Shown: piece by piece, positions 15,605 to 16,179 of the stretch
Position numbering within the stretch: position 1 is the first letter of the stretch
How the letters are laid out: the number at the start of each line of letters is the position of its first letter
Assembly: GCA_900546615.1 (NCBI GenBank)
Contig: URDJ01000048.1
Location: 1-16,179 of the forward strand
Reading direction: 5' to 3'
From: an uncultured Eubacteriales bacterium
GTDB taxonomy: Bacteria > Bacillota > Clostridia > Oscillospirales > Oscillospiraceae
Length of the DNA: 16,179 bases
The notes under the pieces: model-generated
Seen by the model: only the letters and a program-made list of their open reading frames with translations
Databases searched by the model: none
Told to the model about the DNA's origin: nothing
Position numbers and translations under genes: made by a program

Positions 15605-15915
15605 CTCTCTTTCTGTTCAGCCCGGTTGTGTTCGTTGACCGCTTCCATGAGCAAGCCTTTGACCTCCGGGACGGCAAGTGTTTTTTCAGCAAAGGCATAA
15701 AACTCGGTTTCAGTCAAAACCTTTGTCAGCGGTGCAACACTTTCAATGGCTGCTCCACGGGTAATAAGGTGGTGCGTCCGCTTGCGCCGATCACCTTGTT
15801 CGTAGTAAGTGATGCGGTTTTCAATCTGCTGTTTTTTGTGTTGAAGCTGAGTGATCTTGCGTTCATTTTCTGCTTTCTCGGCTTCCAGCTCGGGAATGGT
15901 TTTCTGTTTTGCCAT
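15598..15915 (-). CDS. DUF3847-like small coiled-coil protein
   Basis: 105 residues; AAAGGAGGT lies eight bases before the ATG. Residues 1-45 are a charged coiled coil (ELEAEKAENERKITQLQHKK), then THHLITRGAAIES and a helical tail. This matches DUF3847 proteins commonly encoded just before mobA in clostridial mobilizable elements, where a MobC-like accessory role at oriT is often guessed. The stop overlaps the start of the relaxase gene by seven bases, the first of four tightly spaced genes. Function unproven. Confidence 0.75.
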   Translation of the reverse strand: MAKQKTIPELEAEKAENERKITQLQHKKQQIENRITYYEQGDRRKRTHHLITRGAAIESVAPLTKVLTETEFYAFAEKTLAVPEVKGLLMEAVNEHNRAEQKERC

Positions 15916-15950
15916 AGTGCATGACCTCCTTTATTTTGATGTGGGGATAT

Positions 15951-15985
15951 AAAAAGACCGCCTACCGAAAATCGGTAAACGGTCT
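15951..15985 (-). terminator. Intrinsic terminator upstream of the mobilization operon
   Basis: Read leftward, AGACCG and TACCGA (outer 15985-15980, inner 15977-15972, with a 2-base mismatch) fold on their complements over a 3-base loop. The T5 run is at 15955-15951. It would block read-through from the right edge gene, or act as a leader attenuator. An oriT hairpin is a less likely alternative. Confidence 0.65.
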
Positions 15986-15990
15986 GGTAG

Positions 15991-15996
15991 TGTCAA
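15991..15996 (-). promoter_or_regulatory. Outward TTGACA box at the edge of the right-hand insertion
   Basis: Read leftward TTGACA is a perfect -35 box. Seventeen bases further is GATTTT, a poor -10. If an insertion sequence ends near 15990, this is an outward -35 box that could give a hybrid promoter for the mob operon. Confidence 0.3.
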
Positions 15997-16039
15997 GTAT
16001 TTTTCGCAAATTGGTTTGCAGGCTCTGGCATGAATGAAG

Positions 16040-16179
16040 TCAGCCAGCAATGGAGGCGCCCTCAAGGGCGGCCTCCAGGTGCTTCATATTCATGTACTTC
16101 TTGTTGCCCCACTGGGTACCGGCCACATGGCGCAGCCGGGCGCAGACCAGCATGAGGGCAGAGTTGCCGTCCGGAAAGC
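16040..16179 (-). CDS. C-terminal end of an unrecognised protein, possibly a transposase
   Basis: 46 codons before a TGA at 16042-16040, 5' end beyond the window. It ends in FPDGNSALMLVCARLRHVAG then TQWGNKKYMNMKHLEAALEG. I could not place this in a family with certainty. The basic, aromatic tail and the short sequence after it, which looks like an insertion-sequence end (TGTCAAG at 15991), suggest a transposase. It is separated from the mob operon by a terminator. Confidence 0.45.
   Translation of the reverse strand, partial: FPDGNSALMLVCARLRHVAGTQWGNKKYMNMKHLEAALEGASIAG

Noticed and set aside
15951..15985. Hairpin upstream of the relaxase operon as an oriT
   Set aside because: The T5 run in the leftward direction makes a terminator the simpler reading, and no recognisable nick-site sequence of the MobQ family was seen next to it.

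Overview
The window looks like a GC-rich, spore-forming gut Firmicute of the Clostridia, probably Oscillospiraceae/Ruminococcaceae. The basis is AGGAGG ribosome sites, a remnant of an alpha/beta small acid-soluble spore protein (SASP), a clostridial-style multidomain surface protein, and Tn4451/ICE-type mobile genes. No rRNA, tRNA or CRISPR array is visible.

Left part, 1-8500 (host-like). A giant secreted surface protein of at least 2089 residues runs leftward from 6268 off the window edge. Divergent from it, across a 166-base intergenic region, is a rightward pair: a LytTR response regulator (6435-7172) and a GHKL histidine kinase (7169-8446). They overlap by ATGA and end at a terminator that could work in both directions. 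Paired CAGT-type repeats in the divergent intergenic region suggest that the two-component system controls the adhesin, itself, or both. This is an inference.

Middle part, 8500-11950 (first mobile element, leftward). A serine recombinase gene (8727-10406) abuts the broken 3' half of a SASP gene at about 8700. This looks like an integration site inside a sporulation gene. Upstream of the recombinase are a small TnpW-like ORF, a GC-rich stretch without a convincing gene, and a sigma-70-like regulator. The ribosome site of that regulator is buried in a 36-base hairpin followed by T5. The recombinase has its own consensus promoter framed by an 8-base inverted repeat.

Right part, 11950-16179 (second, mobilizable element, leftward). 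The order of transcription is DUF3847-like protein, MobA/MobL relaxase, TnpW-like protein, second large serine recombinase. The genes overlap or sit close together, as in one operon. The element lies directly upstream of the first one, so the two are stacked or nested. At the right edge, beyond a terminator-like hairpin, is the 3' end of another gene, possibly an insertion-sequence transposase, whose edge places an outward TTGACA before the mobilization operon.

The most interesting points are the SASP/recombinase junction (a possible skin-like interrupted spore gene), the two nested recombinase plus TnpW-like modules, the attenuator-like hairpin of the sigma-like gene, the dyad-framed recombinase promoter, and the abrupt change in the adhesin frame at the left edge.
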